Origin: Bacteroidales bacterium SW299
Lineage (GTDB): Bacteria; Bacteroidota; Bacteroidia; Bacteroidales; Bacteroidaceae
Assembly (NCBI GenBank): GCA_019550975.1
Contig: SDWH01000001.1
Location: 62,001 to 126,000 of the forward strand
Direction of reading: 5' to 3'
DNA: 64,000 nucleotides
The position numbers and the translations under genes were made by a program. The notes under the pieces are model-generated. The model ran no database searches. It was not told the origin of the DNA and saw only the letters and a program-made list of their open reading frames with translations. How positions within the stretch are numbered: the stretch's first letter is position 1; every line of letters begins with the position of its first letter. Shown one piece after another: positions 1 to 6,859 of the stretch.

Positions 1-23
1 CGCTTTAATCTGTTGTTCAGCAA

Positions 24-55
24 CAAAAGTACGGATTACTACGGACAAAACAAAA
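24..55 (-). promoter_or_regulatory. Bacteroidales-type promoter firing leftwards out of the window
   Basis: On the reverse strand a -7 box TACTTTTG (24-31) fits TAnnTTTG exactly, and a TTTTG -33 box (51-55) lies 19 bp upstream, the expected spacing. Transcription would start near position 17 and run off the left edge, so a leftward phage or host gene lies just outside. The rest of 1-199 shows no gene. Confidence 0.5.
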
Positions 56-199
56 CCACGATTTTAAGCCAAAGCAAAAACATAGGGAATAGCATAGGCA
101 AACGTAAACAAACAGTAACAGCGCAAGAGGTACGGGAATAACTAAATAGCCCCATTAGACACCAAAGGGAAATAGCAATAGCAAAAACTACTCAACGTA

Positions 200-457
200 T
201 TAAGATGATACTTTGCTTTCTGATTTGTGCTTTTCCTCCTGTTCATTGAGCCACTTTGTTTGCCGTTCAAGACCGGATAGCTTCAATTTATGTACAACAA
301 GACGCGCCCGGATAATACCGGCATTGTTTACGGCTTCTTTATTACCCGATTGTTTTATTTTGCGTTGGCGATATGGTTTTGTTAGGAATGCGACCACAAG
401 AGAAATAAAGAAAACGCCAAAGCACGCACCGGCGAAATAAAACAAATAGGCTTCCAT
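200..457 (-). CDS. Small membrane protein, last gene of reverse-strand prophage cassette
   Basis: Not a recognised family. The 85-residue product opens with one strong hydrophobic segment (about residues 4-25, rich in F, V, L and A), followed by a basic stretch (KPYRQRKIK) and a charged, helix-prone tail. This suggests a single-pass inner-membrane protein with a cytoplasmic C-terminus. Its ATG shares one base with the stop of the lipoprotein gene upstream, so the two are translationally coupled. It lies on the strand opposite the phage structural genes. A role in altering the lysogen, such as superinfection exclusion, is inferred only from that position. Confidence 0.5.
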   Translation of the reverse strand: MEAYLFYFAGACFGVFFISLVVAFLTKPYRQRKIKQSGNKEAVNNAGIIRARLVVHKLKLSGLERQTKWLNEQEEKHKSESKVSS

Positions 458-906
458 TATTCCGGGTTTATTACTTCTACGATACTTTCAACTTCGACCC
501 ATTGGTTATGGTCATTAGGGGATATAGTAAAAGTAGTGCTTAGTTTGCATTGACCGGGCTTTTGCGGCGTGTATTGGATTGTAAAAGGTTGCGTAGTGGA
601 AACGCCTATACATTCATTGCCGACATAAGGAGTATCAAGGAAATAGGCTACTTCTTCGACAGAACCGTTTATCAGTTTCAGCGTTTCCGTATCAGCGTTA
701 CAGAATGGCGAGAAGTTCACGGAATAAGTACGACCCACATAAATAGTATTCAGTTGCTCCGTACTGCCAACTTCGCTAAAATAGGCGGAAGCCCTTACGG
801 TTGTGCTAACGTAATTTTGTTCTTCCGGCTCGTTTGTTTCAGAGGAACACCCGGACAACATTACCACCGACGCAGAAAGTAGCAAGAAATAAATTAGCTT
901 CTTCAT
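457..906 (-). CDS. Putative prophage-encoded lipoprotein
   Basis: A 149-residue protein with a classic lipoprotein signal: basic MKK start, hydrophobic core, and lipobox LSGC followed by SSETNEPEE. The acidic residues after the cysteine resemble the export signal that sends Bacteroides lipoproteins to the cell surface. The rest is beta-rich, about one Ig-like domain, with two further cysteines (PFCNAD, NECIG) that could pair, plus one near the C-terminus (GQCKL). The gene overlaps its upstream neighbour by ATGA. Surface lipoproteins made by lysogens often block receptors against related phages; this is a plausible role here but is not shown by the sequence. Confidence 0.55.
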   Translation of the reverse strand: MKKLIYFLLLSASVVMLSGCSSETNEPEEQNYVSTTVRASAYFSEVGSTEQLNTIYVGRTYSVNFSPFCNADTETLKLINGSVEEVAYFLDTPYVGNECIGVSTTQPFTIQYTPQKPGQCKLSTTFTISPNDHNQWVEVESIVEVINPE

Positions 907-1250
907 CGATTTTTGATACCTTTGTACCCACCGCCCGAAGTAAGTGTTATTTTAACCGCATAGAAAAAGCGCGGACTATATAGGTTTAAGTATTTGAGGC
1001 ATCGCCAAACGCCTAACGAAAATAAACCGTATAGCCGCGCTTTGCCTGTATATCGGATAAGGATATACGACATCAGCGCGTAGTAGGTTCTCTTTTCGTT
1101 ATTTGTTAATTTGGCGATTTTCAAATACAAAAGACCTAACGCTTTCCCTTCATTGCCGGATTTCTCCCCAGCAACGGCACAAAGATATGAATTTATTAGC
1201 ATAACGCAAACGAAAAGCGTACAAATAGCCAATACAACAAGCAAATACAA
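903..1250 (-). CDS. Small membrane protein, first gene of reverse-strand prophage cassette
   Basis: No family recognised. Read from a TTG at 1250 the product has 115 residues: an N-terminal transmembrane helix (about residues 2-22), then a basic, Tyr-rich region that may include a second weak hydrophobic stretch (YALMSYILIRY). No in-frame ATG lies between this TTG and the preceding stop. The alternative start is an internal ATG at 1202, which gives 99 residues and removes most of the first helix. It overlaps the following lipoprotein gene by 4 bases, so the three reverse-strand genes form one unit. No clear -33/-7 promoter was found upstream. Confidence 0.4.
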   Translation of the reverse strand: MYLLVVLAICTLFVCVMLINSYLCAVAGEKSGNEGKALGLLYLKIAKLTNNEKRTYYALMSYILIRYTGKARLYGLFSLGVWRCLKYLNLYSPRFFYAVKITLTSGGGYKGIKNR

Positions 1251-1331
1251 GCAGAAACAACCTAAAACTATTTGGAAGTATTGGCGAAGTGTTTAAGCAT
1301 CCCACCTATATAAGTATTACTTTAATACGAC

Positions 1332-1339
1332 TATTTTTG
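1332..1339 (+). promoter_or_regulatory. Candidate -7 box for the phage head operon
   Basis: TATTTTTG matches TAnnTTTG and sits 25 bp before the first head gene, in the short gap between the reverse-strand cassette and the rightward series. No good TTTG -33 box is seen 19-21 bp upstream, so it may need an activator or be read through from further left. Confidence 0.35.
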
Positions 1340-1364
1340 CAGAAAGTTAAAGCAAGAATAGTTT

Positions 1365-2081
1365 ATGAACGAATTACAGGAAAGAATTTTAGCACTACTT
1401 GTAGCAAAGTTCCAAGGCGTGCGCAAAGACGGGTTACAACATTTGGCAGCCGCTATCGGCTTACAAGTAACGACCGAAGAAGAAGCTAATCAAGTCGTAG
1501 ATAAACTTACCGCCGACAAGGTTAGCGCATTTGTAACGGAGTGGCGGCGTACCGCCGACGCGGAGATTAGCAAGGCTAACCAAACCTACGAAAACAGCCT
1601 TAAAGAAAAGTATGATTTCGTGGAGAAAGGAAAGCAGACACCTCCGACCGGACAGCCGACACCACCCGAAGGAGCAGGCGGAGCGGTGACGCTTGAAGCG
1701 ATTAGCAAACTTATCGAAGACAAGTTAAAGGGCGTACAAGACAGTATTACCACACTTAACGCCGATAAGGTGGCAGACTCGCGACGTAAACTATTTGTAG
1801 CCAAGTTGGACGAAGCCAAGGTAGAGGGAAGACAACGGGAAATGATGTTGCGCAACTTCGACCGTATCAACACCTTTGCCAACGACGAAGATTTCAACAG
1901 CTACCTAACCGAAGCGCAAGGCGACATCGCAGCTTTGCAGCAGGAACGCGCAGACCAAGGACTGCAAGGACACGAAAAACCCATATTTGGAGCCGTGAAC
2001 AAAGAAGGGATTAGTAGCGGAGTTGCAGAGTTCATCAAGGAGCGCACAGAGAGCAAAACCCTAACGGGTAAAGAAGTCTAA
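1365..2081 (+). CDS. Phage scaffold-like head assembly protein
   Basis: A 238-residue, strongly charged, Gln/Glu/Lys-rich protein. An N-terminal helical part (residues 1-90) is followed by a Pro/Gly linker (TPPTGQPTPPEGAGG), a predicted coiled coil (about 110-155) and a helical C-terminus. This composition and its place two genes before the major capsid gene fit an internal scaffolding protein. No Ser-His-Asp protease signature is obvious, so a fused prohead protease is not claimed. The assignment rests on position and composition rather than on a recognised motif. The gene ends 17 bp before the next one. Confidence 0.5.
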   Translation: MNELQERILALLVAKFQGVRKDGLQHLAAAIGLQVTTEEEANQVVDKLTADKVSAFVTEWRRTADAEISKANQTYENSLKEKYDFVEKGKQTPPTGQPTPPEGAGGAVTLEAISKLIEDKLKGVQDSITTLNADKVADSRRKLFVAKLDEAKVEGRQREMMLRNFDRINTFANDEDFNSYLTEAQGDIAALQQERADQGLQGHEKPIFGAVNKEGISSGVAEFIKERTESKTLTGKEV

Positions 2082-2098
2082 CTTAAAATTGCATCAAA

Positions 2099-2683
2099 AT
2101 GGGTTTGAGAATTGACCGCAAGAAAGATGAGCGTGTAGTACACGCTTGTACGCATAATTTGGCGGACATTCCGAACGGTGTAACCGTTTGTTCCGCAGAC
2201 CTTATCCCCGGTGGGATATTGAGGGAAGGCACAGCCATCGGAAAGGACGAAGCCGGGCTTTACCACGTCATTAAGACGGCGAAAGTTACGGAAGCTGCCA
2301 ATAATTCCGCTACCGCCTATAAGGTAGAGAAAGGGCATCACTTCAAAAAGGGCGATTTCGTGATGCTGAAAGTTGGCGCGAAGGCTTACGCTATTACCGC
2401 CATTGACACATCCGAAGCGACCTACGACACCATTACCGTAGGAACTACGCTCGGCGAAACCGTGAACGTTGGCGACGCACTTGTACAGGCATCAGCGCAA
2501 AGCGCAAGCACGACAAGCGCGTTTAAGTATGCCCCGAAAGCCTTAGTAGGCGACAGCTACGAAGTGAAAGCACTTGATAACCACCTCGTAGTAGCGGTTA
2601 CTATTGGGCAGTTCAAAGAGAGTGTTATCCCGGCACAGAGCGGCGACATTAAAGCCGCGCTTCCCGGAATTGTTTTAATTTAA
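2099..2683 (+). CDS. Head decoration or head-fibre-like protein
   Basis: A 194-residue, beta-rich, Ala/Val/Thr-rich protein without membrane segments. It contains an oligonucleotide-binding-like core (KKGDFVMLKVGAKAYAITAI) and a C-terminal stretch resembling head-fibre or decoration proteins found next to capsid genes in Bacteroidetes phages. It lies between the scaffold-like gene and the capsid gene, with 13 bp to the latter. Capsid decoration proteins are commonly encoded at this spot. The exact family (gpD-like or phi29 head-fibre-like) cannot be settled by eye. Confidence 0.5.
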   Translation: MGLRIDRKKDERVVHACTHNLADIPNGVTVCSADLIPGGILREGTAIGKDEAGLYHVIKTAKVTEAANNSATAYKVEKGHHFKKGDFVMLKVGAKAYAITAIDTSEATYDTITVGTTLGETVNVGDALVQASAQSASTTSAFKYAPKALVGDSYEVKALDNHLVVAVTIGQFKESVIPAQSGDIKAALPGIVLI

Positions 2684-2696
2684 TTCGCAGTAGGTT

Positions 2697-3803
2697 ATGA
2701 TAGGAACTTTAATGCGCGGGCTTGTAGAGAAAGACATGCAAGCCGTCGTAAATTCTTACGACTTGAAGCCCTACTACTACCCTACGCTTTTCCCGTTGAA
2801 AGAAACCTATACTTTGACGTGGAAGGCATTGGAAACGCAGGTAGGGTTAAAGATAGCCGCCGATTTGGTAGCGCGTGGCGCAAGCGTTGATAAAAAGACG
2901 CGCGAAGCTATTGCCCGTATTCAAGGAGATATCCCCAAGATTGCGGTAAAGCGCACCAAGAACGACGAAGAACTGAACGAGTACGACATCATGGTAGCCA
3001 TGACTTCACAGAACCCGGATTTACGCCGGTTGGTTGAAGCGTGGGCAGAAGATACCGACTTTTGCTGGACAGCCGTAGCCGCACGTTTGGAATGGATGGC
3101 GTTGCAGTCTATCTCTTTGGGAAAGATTACGCTTACCAACACCAACAACGTATCGGCTATCAGTGAATACGACGTAGATTACCAATTACCGGCAGACCAA
3201 AAGGTAGGCTTCCAAACAGGCTCGGCAAATTGGGCTACTTCGGCTTCGGCTAAGCCTATTACCAAAGACTTCAAGGCAGTAGTTAGAGCCGCCAAGAAGA
3301 AAGGGCATAACTTGAAGTTTGCCTTTATGTCGCTTGACACTTTCGCAACCTTCACAGAGTGCGAAGAAGTGCAGAAGATTTGCGCATCGTTCGCGGCTAA
3401 CGCTTTGGGTATTCAGCAAACGCCGAGCGTTGAGCAAGTAAATACCGCTTTGCGCGGTTTGTCTTACTTGCGCGGCTTGCAGGTGGTAGTTATTGACCAA
3501 GATATTACTATCGAGCTTGAAGACGGTAGCCGACCGTTCAGCGGCAACCCGTTTACCGAGAACGTAGTAATGTTCAGCGAAAGCAAGGTTTTGGGCAATA
3601 CCTATTGGAAGAAACCGGCAGACATGAACGTACAAGGCTCGGTAGCTATAAAGGCTTTGAACGGGCATACGCTTATCAAGAAGTTTGCGAACGAAGAACC
3701 GTTGGAGGAAGTAACAATGGGTATTGCTAACGCTTTCCCGGCGTGGCTTACTTCTTCGCGCTCGTGGTTGATGAGTACCGATAATTCAAGTTGGAATCAC
3801 TAA
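2697..3803 (+). CDS. Phage major capsid protein, probably gpE-like HK97 fold
   Basis: A 368-residue protein in the expected size range for the lambda gpE type of HK97-fold major capsid protein. Supporting features are an N-terminal arm about locating the head (YYYPTLFPLKET), a long acidic/basic spine-like helix region with DKKTREAIARIQGDIPKI, a central WATSASAKPITKDFKAVV segment, and a late aromatic motif (NPFTENVVMFSESKVLGNTYW) typical of gpE-like proteins where the shell domain closes. It follows the decoration-like gene and is followed by a hairpin and the head-tail connector genes. The product would form the icosahedral shell of the virion. Confidence 0.75.
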   Translation: MIGTLMRGLVEKDMQAVVNSYDLKPYYYPTLFPLKETYTLTWKALETQVGLKIAADLVARGASVDKKTREAIARIQGDIPKIAVKRTKNDEELNEYDIMVAMTSQNPDLRRLVEAWAEDTDFCWTAVAARLEWMALQSISLGKITLTNTNNVSAISEYDVDYQLPADQKVGFQTGSANWATSASAKPITKDFKAVVRAAKKKGHNLKFAFMSLDTFATFTECEEVQKICASFAANALGIQQTPSVEQVNTALRGLSYLRGLQVVVIDQDITIELEDGSRPFSGNPFTENVVMFSESKVLGNTYWKKPADMNVQGSVAIKALNGHTLIKKFANEEPLEEVTMGIANAFPAWLTSSRSWLMSTDNSSWNH

Positions 3804-3809
3804 CTAAAA

Positions 3810-3839
3810 GCCGGGAGGTAGCAAAAGCCGCCTTCCGGC
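3810..3839 (+). terminator. Hairpin after the major capsid gene
   Basis: GCCGGGAGG (3810-3818) pairs with CCTTCCGGC (3831-3839) through 9 bp with one G-T pair, only 6 bp past the capsid stop codon. There is no T-run, so it is more likely an attenuator or mRNA 3'-end stabiliser that raises capsid expression over the distal genes than a full stop. Confidence 0.45.
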
Positions 3840-3855
3840 ATAATCCGTTTAGCTT

Positions 3856-4167
3856 ATGACATACAAAGAATGGTTTACCCGTACCGTTTCACGCTTTGGC
3901 GTTGAGGGCGGAGATATAGAACTGATATTAGCCAACCAACAGGGGTTAATCCCGGACGCAGAAGCGGAAGTAGATATTACGACCGCCAAACGTGCGCTTT
4001 GTGCTGAGTTCGGCTCTATTATTCCGCTTGCCAACGTGAGCGAAGGCGGTTATTCGCTTTCGTGGAATTGGGAAGCCATCAAGTTTTGGTATAATCAGAC
4101 TTGCGGCGAATTGGGCATTACGCCGGTTAATACGCCGAAAGTCAGAAACAGAAGTAACAGATGGTAA
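3856..4167 (+). CDS. Head-tail connector protein candidate
   Basis: A 103-residue protein beginning with a helical region (TYKEWFTRTVSRFG) and containing a Trp-rich C-terminal patch. It is the first gene after the capsid and overlaps the next by ATGGTAA. Small helical adaptor proteins (gp6/gp15 type) that extend the portal are usually encoded at exactly this place. No diagnostic motif is visible; the role is inferred from gene order. Confidence 0.45.
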   Translation: MTYKEWFTRTVSRFGVEGGDIELILANQQGLIPDAEAEVDITTAKRALCAEFGSIIPLANVSEGGYSLSWNWEAIKFWYNQTCGELGITPVNTPKVRNRSNRW

Positions 4168-4556
4168 CAAGCGTAGTAAACAACCAATACCCACACTATC
4201 TCTACAAGCGGACTACCGGCGGCGAAGCCGTGCAGAACGCTAACGGGAGTTGGGAAACGACCGAAAGCGCATGGGCTTTTCATAGCAAATGCAGGGAGGA
4301 AACCAACGGGAAGGGTACGCAGATAAATACTGCAAGCGGAAAGTTTGTTACGTTTTCTTCGCTTGTTCAAATTCCGGTAGGAGTTGAGCGCATACCCGAA
4401 GGGGTGGAAATAGCGGTAACGGAAGAACCGTTAGAGCCGTCGGCGTTGCTTGACCAAACGGTTATGGAAGAAGCTAAGATTTCGGGATTAGTTAGGGTTT
4501 CCGGCGAATGCTTGAAATTCGATAAGGGGCGGTTACATTGTAGGCTATGGGTGTAA
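4161..4556 (+). CDS. Head closure (stopper) protein candidate
   Basis: A 131-residue beta-rich protein. The internal pattern FHSKCREETNGKGTQINTASGKFVTFSSLVQIP recurs in small head-closure proteins (gp16/FII-like barrels) that cap the connector before the tail joins. It overlaps both neighbours by a few bases, so the four genes from 3856 to 5445 form a tightly coupled block. The function is inferred from size, beta content and position between the connector-like and HK97 gp10-like genes. Confidence 0.45.
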   Translation: MVTSVVNNQYPHYLYKRTTGGEAVQNANGSWETTESAWAFHSKCREETNGKGTQINTASGKFVTFSSLVQIPVGVERIPEGVEIAVTEEPLEPSALLDQTVMEEAKISGLVRVSGECLKFDKGRLHCRLWV

Positions 4557-5029
4557 AGGCTAAATTCAAAGGCAGTATAGACAACGTTCTAAAAGCGTTC
4601 CTTAACGAAGTGGAAAGGCAGATAATCGAAAGCCTTTGCCGCGTCGGAGAGGAAGCCGTATCGCTTGCAAGAAGACCTCACGCCAAAGACTGGCAAGACC
4701 AAACGGGCAACTTGCGTTCTTCCGTTGGTTACGTGGTATTCAAAGACGGTGTGCAAATACGACAAAGCGCATTTGAGACCGTACCACCGAAAGTAAACCG
4801 GGAAGGAACAAAGTTTACCGGGGCAAAAGAGGGGTTGAGATTGGCGCAGGAGGTAGGAAGCAGCCACAAAGAAGGCTATACGCTTGTTGTGGTAGCAGGT
4901 ATGAACTACGCCGTACACGTTGAAAGCAAAGGGCGTGATGTCCTTACATCAGCCGAGAAACAAGCCGAAAAACTAATAGCAAGAGAGTTAGCAGACTTGA
5001 TTACAAACATTAAAAATGCGTTCAAGTAA
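4547..5029 (+). CDS. HK97 gp10-like tail completion protein
   Basis: A 160-residue protein with the layout of the HK97 gp10 family: N-terminal helix (residues 8-35), a central 'DQTGNLRSSVGYVVFKDG' core and a C-terminal alpha helix. The segment TGNLRSSVGY is the most characteristic part of this family, in which a conserved 'TGxLRxS' motif appears. These proteins join the completed tail to the head. It overlaps its upstream neighbour by 10 bp, and its last base is the first base of the next ATG. Confidence 0.7.
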   Translation: MGVKAKFKGSIDNVLKAFLNEVERQIIESLCRVGEEAVSLARRPHAKDWQDQTGNLRSSVGYVVFKDGVQIRQSAFETVPPKVNREGTKFTGAKEGLRLAQEVGSSHKEGYTLVVVAGMNYAVHVESKGRDVLTSAEKQAEKLIARELADLITNIKNAFK

Positions 5030-5445
5030 TGAAGAAGTGCAGCAGTATAGATACCGACGATATTCTGTATAAGATTATTGCGGAAGGCGTTAAAGCCGGG
5101 AAAATAAAGGTTTCCGGCATTGTATGCCCCCAAGACGAACGCCCGGACAACAGCGAAACCGAAGATATTGTAATTAACACTATCACGGTAACGCACGACA
5201 AGCCGCAAAGCGGAACTTCTAACGTGAACATTTACGTTTCAGACAAGAAAGTAAAGATACGCGGACGGGAGCAACGCAAGGCATGCCGGGAACGGCTACG
5301 GGAAATTGGCGACGCTGTTGTAGCTTATTTGGAAGCGCAGAACATAGCCGACCTCGAATTTTGGATAGAGAGCGACATAGTAGTTAAAGAACAACAGGTT
5401 TACCAGCACTACCGCAACTTGCGTATAGGTTGGAACATTCATTAA
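5029..5445 (+). CDS. Tail terminator-like protein
   Basis: A 138-residue protein. The order of this module (connector, stopper, gp10-like, this gene, tail tube) places it where the tail terminator (lambda gpU / SPP1 gp17 type) is normally encoded. Size and mixed alpha/beta character fit: an N-terminal helix (TDDILYKIIAEGV), strands in the middle and a long helix REQRKACRERLREIGDAVVAY. No family motif was recognised directly, so the role is inferred. It is 12 bp before the tail tube gene. Confidence 0.5.
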   Translation: MKKCSSIDTDDILYKIIAEGVKAGKIKVSGIVCPQDERPDNSETEDIVINTITVTHDKPQSGTSNVNIYVSDKKVKIRGREQRKACRERLREIGDAVVAYLEAQNIADLEFWIESDIVVKEQQVYQHYRNLRIGWNIH

Positions 5446-5457
5446 AAATTAAACGAT

Positions 5458-5964
5458 ATGGCATCATTAGTTACATTGGGACTTTCCAAGATATTGGGCA
5501 AGCAAGGCGAACCCACTAAGTTGGACTTCGTAGAAACAGACTACAAGGTTTTCGGCTTGACTTACGAAGATACCTGCAAAATGTCGCAGGAAGACCCGGA
5601 AACGACCGAGTTCTACGCCGAGGAAGAAGATGATCCGGTAGAAACGGTAGAGAAGCAAGGTAAGATTACCTTCACGTTCTCAATCATGAACCCGGATTTA
5701 GACACGCTTAAACGCTTGTTTGGCGGCGAAGTAGCATCCGACGTTTGGAGTTACCCGGACGTTGTAAGTTCGGTTGAGGAATCCGTTATAATCATTCCGC
5801 GTAAAGGCTTGAAATTCCAAGTTCCGCGAATGAAGCTGACTTCAAAAATTAACGGAGAGTTCAGCAAGAAAGGGCTGCTTCTTATTGAAGTAACCGGTAC
5901 AGTAATGAAACCGAAAACGACCGGATTAAAGAAAATGGCAGTAGGTAAGTTAGCTACTACTTAG
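5458..5964 (+). CDS. Major tail (tube) protein
   Basis: A 168-residue, beta-rich protein that starts with a short hydrophobic arm (ASLVTLGLSKIL) and includes an acidic patch (EEEDDPVETVEKQGK) before a beta-strand segment ITFTFSIMNPDLDTLKRLFGG, which matches the layout of tail tube proteins of Bacteroidetes siphophages. A strong hairpin follows the stop codon, as expected for a highly expressed virion protein. It precedes the G/T chaperones and tape measure. A tail sheath gene is absent nearby, which argues for a siphophage-type, non-contractile tail. Confidence 0.65.
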   Translation: MASLVTLGLSKILGKQGEPTKLDFVETDYKVFGLTYEDTCKMSQEDPETTEFYAEEEDDPVETVEKQGKITFTFSIMNPDLDTLKRLFGGEVASDVWSYPDVVSSVEESVIIIPRKGLKFQVPRMKLTSKINGEFSKKGLLLIEVTGTVMKPKTTGLKKMAVGKLATT

Positions 5965-6022
5965 ACCAAACAAACAGGGTCTTAAACCTATTTGTCCGTT
6001 TGAATTAAACGAATTCTAACCG

Positions 6023-6053
6023 GAAAGACCCGCTACTTTGTTCCGGGTCTTTC
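6023..6053 (+). terminator. Hairpin terminator after tail tube gene
   Basis: GAAAGACCCG (6023-6032) and CGGGTCTTTC (6044-6053) form a perfect 10-bp stem with an 11-base loop, followed by TTCATTT. It would stop or attenuate the abundant head/tail-tube transcript ahead of the low-copy tape measure genes. Confidence 0.65.
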
Positions 6054-6068
6054 TTCATTTAACAGAGT

Positions 6069-6644
6069 ATGGACGAAAAAGAAAAATTGGATAACCTAAC
6101 ACGCGAGCAGAACGAGTTAAGGCAGATGATAAACAGCGGCGTAACGTTTGACGTGGATATAACCTACAAGAAACGCAAGCCGGGATTATTGGGCTTTATT
6201 CGGAAACGCGAAAAGGTAACGGAAAAGAAAGTTTTCCGGGTTGCAGAACCTACGCTATCGACGCTTGACAGGCTTAGCGCGTTGTGGCTTGAAATGACCA
6301 TAGACGAAACGAAGCTAAAAGACGCTGATTATTTGTGTGCAGCTAAGAAGTTGGCGGCAAAGGAAGCGAAAAAACTTGCAAAGGTGGTAGCGGTGGCTGT
6401 GTTGGGCGAAGAATACTACGACGTGACAGAAAGCGGCGGTTACTTCACTCGAAAGCCTAACGAACAGCGTTTGAATAGGCTTGCTTCATTGTTTGAGCAT
6501 ACCGTAACACCCTCGCAGCTTCTTACGCTTGCCATTCTGATAACCAATGTAAGCAACTTGGGGGATTTTATAAACTCTATAAGATTGATGAGCGCAACAC
6601 GCACAAGCGACCCGATGACAAGTCTTATAGAGCAACAGGGCTAA
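6069..6644 (+). CDS. Tail assembly chaperone, G-type
   Basis: A 191-residue, Lys/Glu-rich, mostly helical protein lying between the tail tube and tape measure genes, where siphophages encode the G tail-assembly chaperone. A conspicuous basic region (KKRKPGLLGFIRKREK) is followed by long helices and a hydrophobic C-terminal part (TPSQLLTLAILITNVSNLG). The -1 frame is open from 6497 and continues past this gene's stop into the next one, the usual sign that a minority of ribosomes shift to make a G-T fusion. The chaperone would coat the tape measure protein during tail polymerisation. Confidence 0.6.
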   Translation: MDEKEKLDNLTREQNELRQMINSGVTFDVDITYKKRKPGLLGFIRKREKVTEKKVFRVAEPTLSTLDRLSALWLEMTIDETKLKDADYLCAAKKLAAKEAKKLAKVVAVAVLGEEYYDVTESGGYFTRKPNEQRLNRLASLFEHTVTPSQLLTLAILITNVSNLGDFINSIRLMSATRTSDPMTSLIEQQG

Positions 6645-6859
6645 AAAGTCCACACGGACGGCGTGGCTCGGTGTGTGCGCACTTCGGCTGGACGTTGGAC
6701 TACCTTCTACACGGTATTCCGTGGGGAACGGTACAGAGAATGTTAATAGACGCGCCCGGCGTTGAGGACGAAGACACTACGAAGAACGATACCGAAATAG
6801 TGCTTACGGACGATAACGCGGACGAAGTAATGAAACTAATAAACAACTTGAATAGATGA
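6497..6859 (+). CDS. Tail assembly chaperone, T part (likely made by -1 frameshift)
   Basis: The -1 frame relative to the upstream gene is open from 6497 to a TGA at 6857-6859. Its overlap region already reads like protein (YKIDERNTHKRPDDKSYR, then SPHGRRGSVCAHFGWTLDY) before any start codon. The only in-phase start near the front is a GTG at 6671, which would cut off this conserved-looking part. The product is therefore probably the T domain of a G-T fusion of about 260 residues. The shift must occur between 6497 and 6644; the G-run and T-run at 6560-6569 are candidates, but no textbook X-XXY-YYZ heptamer is present. The stop overlaps the tape measure ATG (ATGA). Confidence 0.55.
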   Translation, partial: AYRNTLAASYACHSDNQCKQLGGFYKLYKIDERNTHKRPDDKSYRATGLKSPHGRRGSVCAHFGWTLDYLLHGIPWGTVQRMLIDAPGVEDEDTTKNDTEIVLTDDNADEVMKLINNLNR

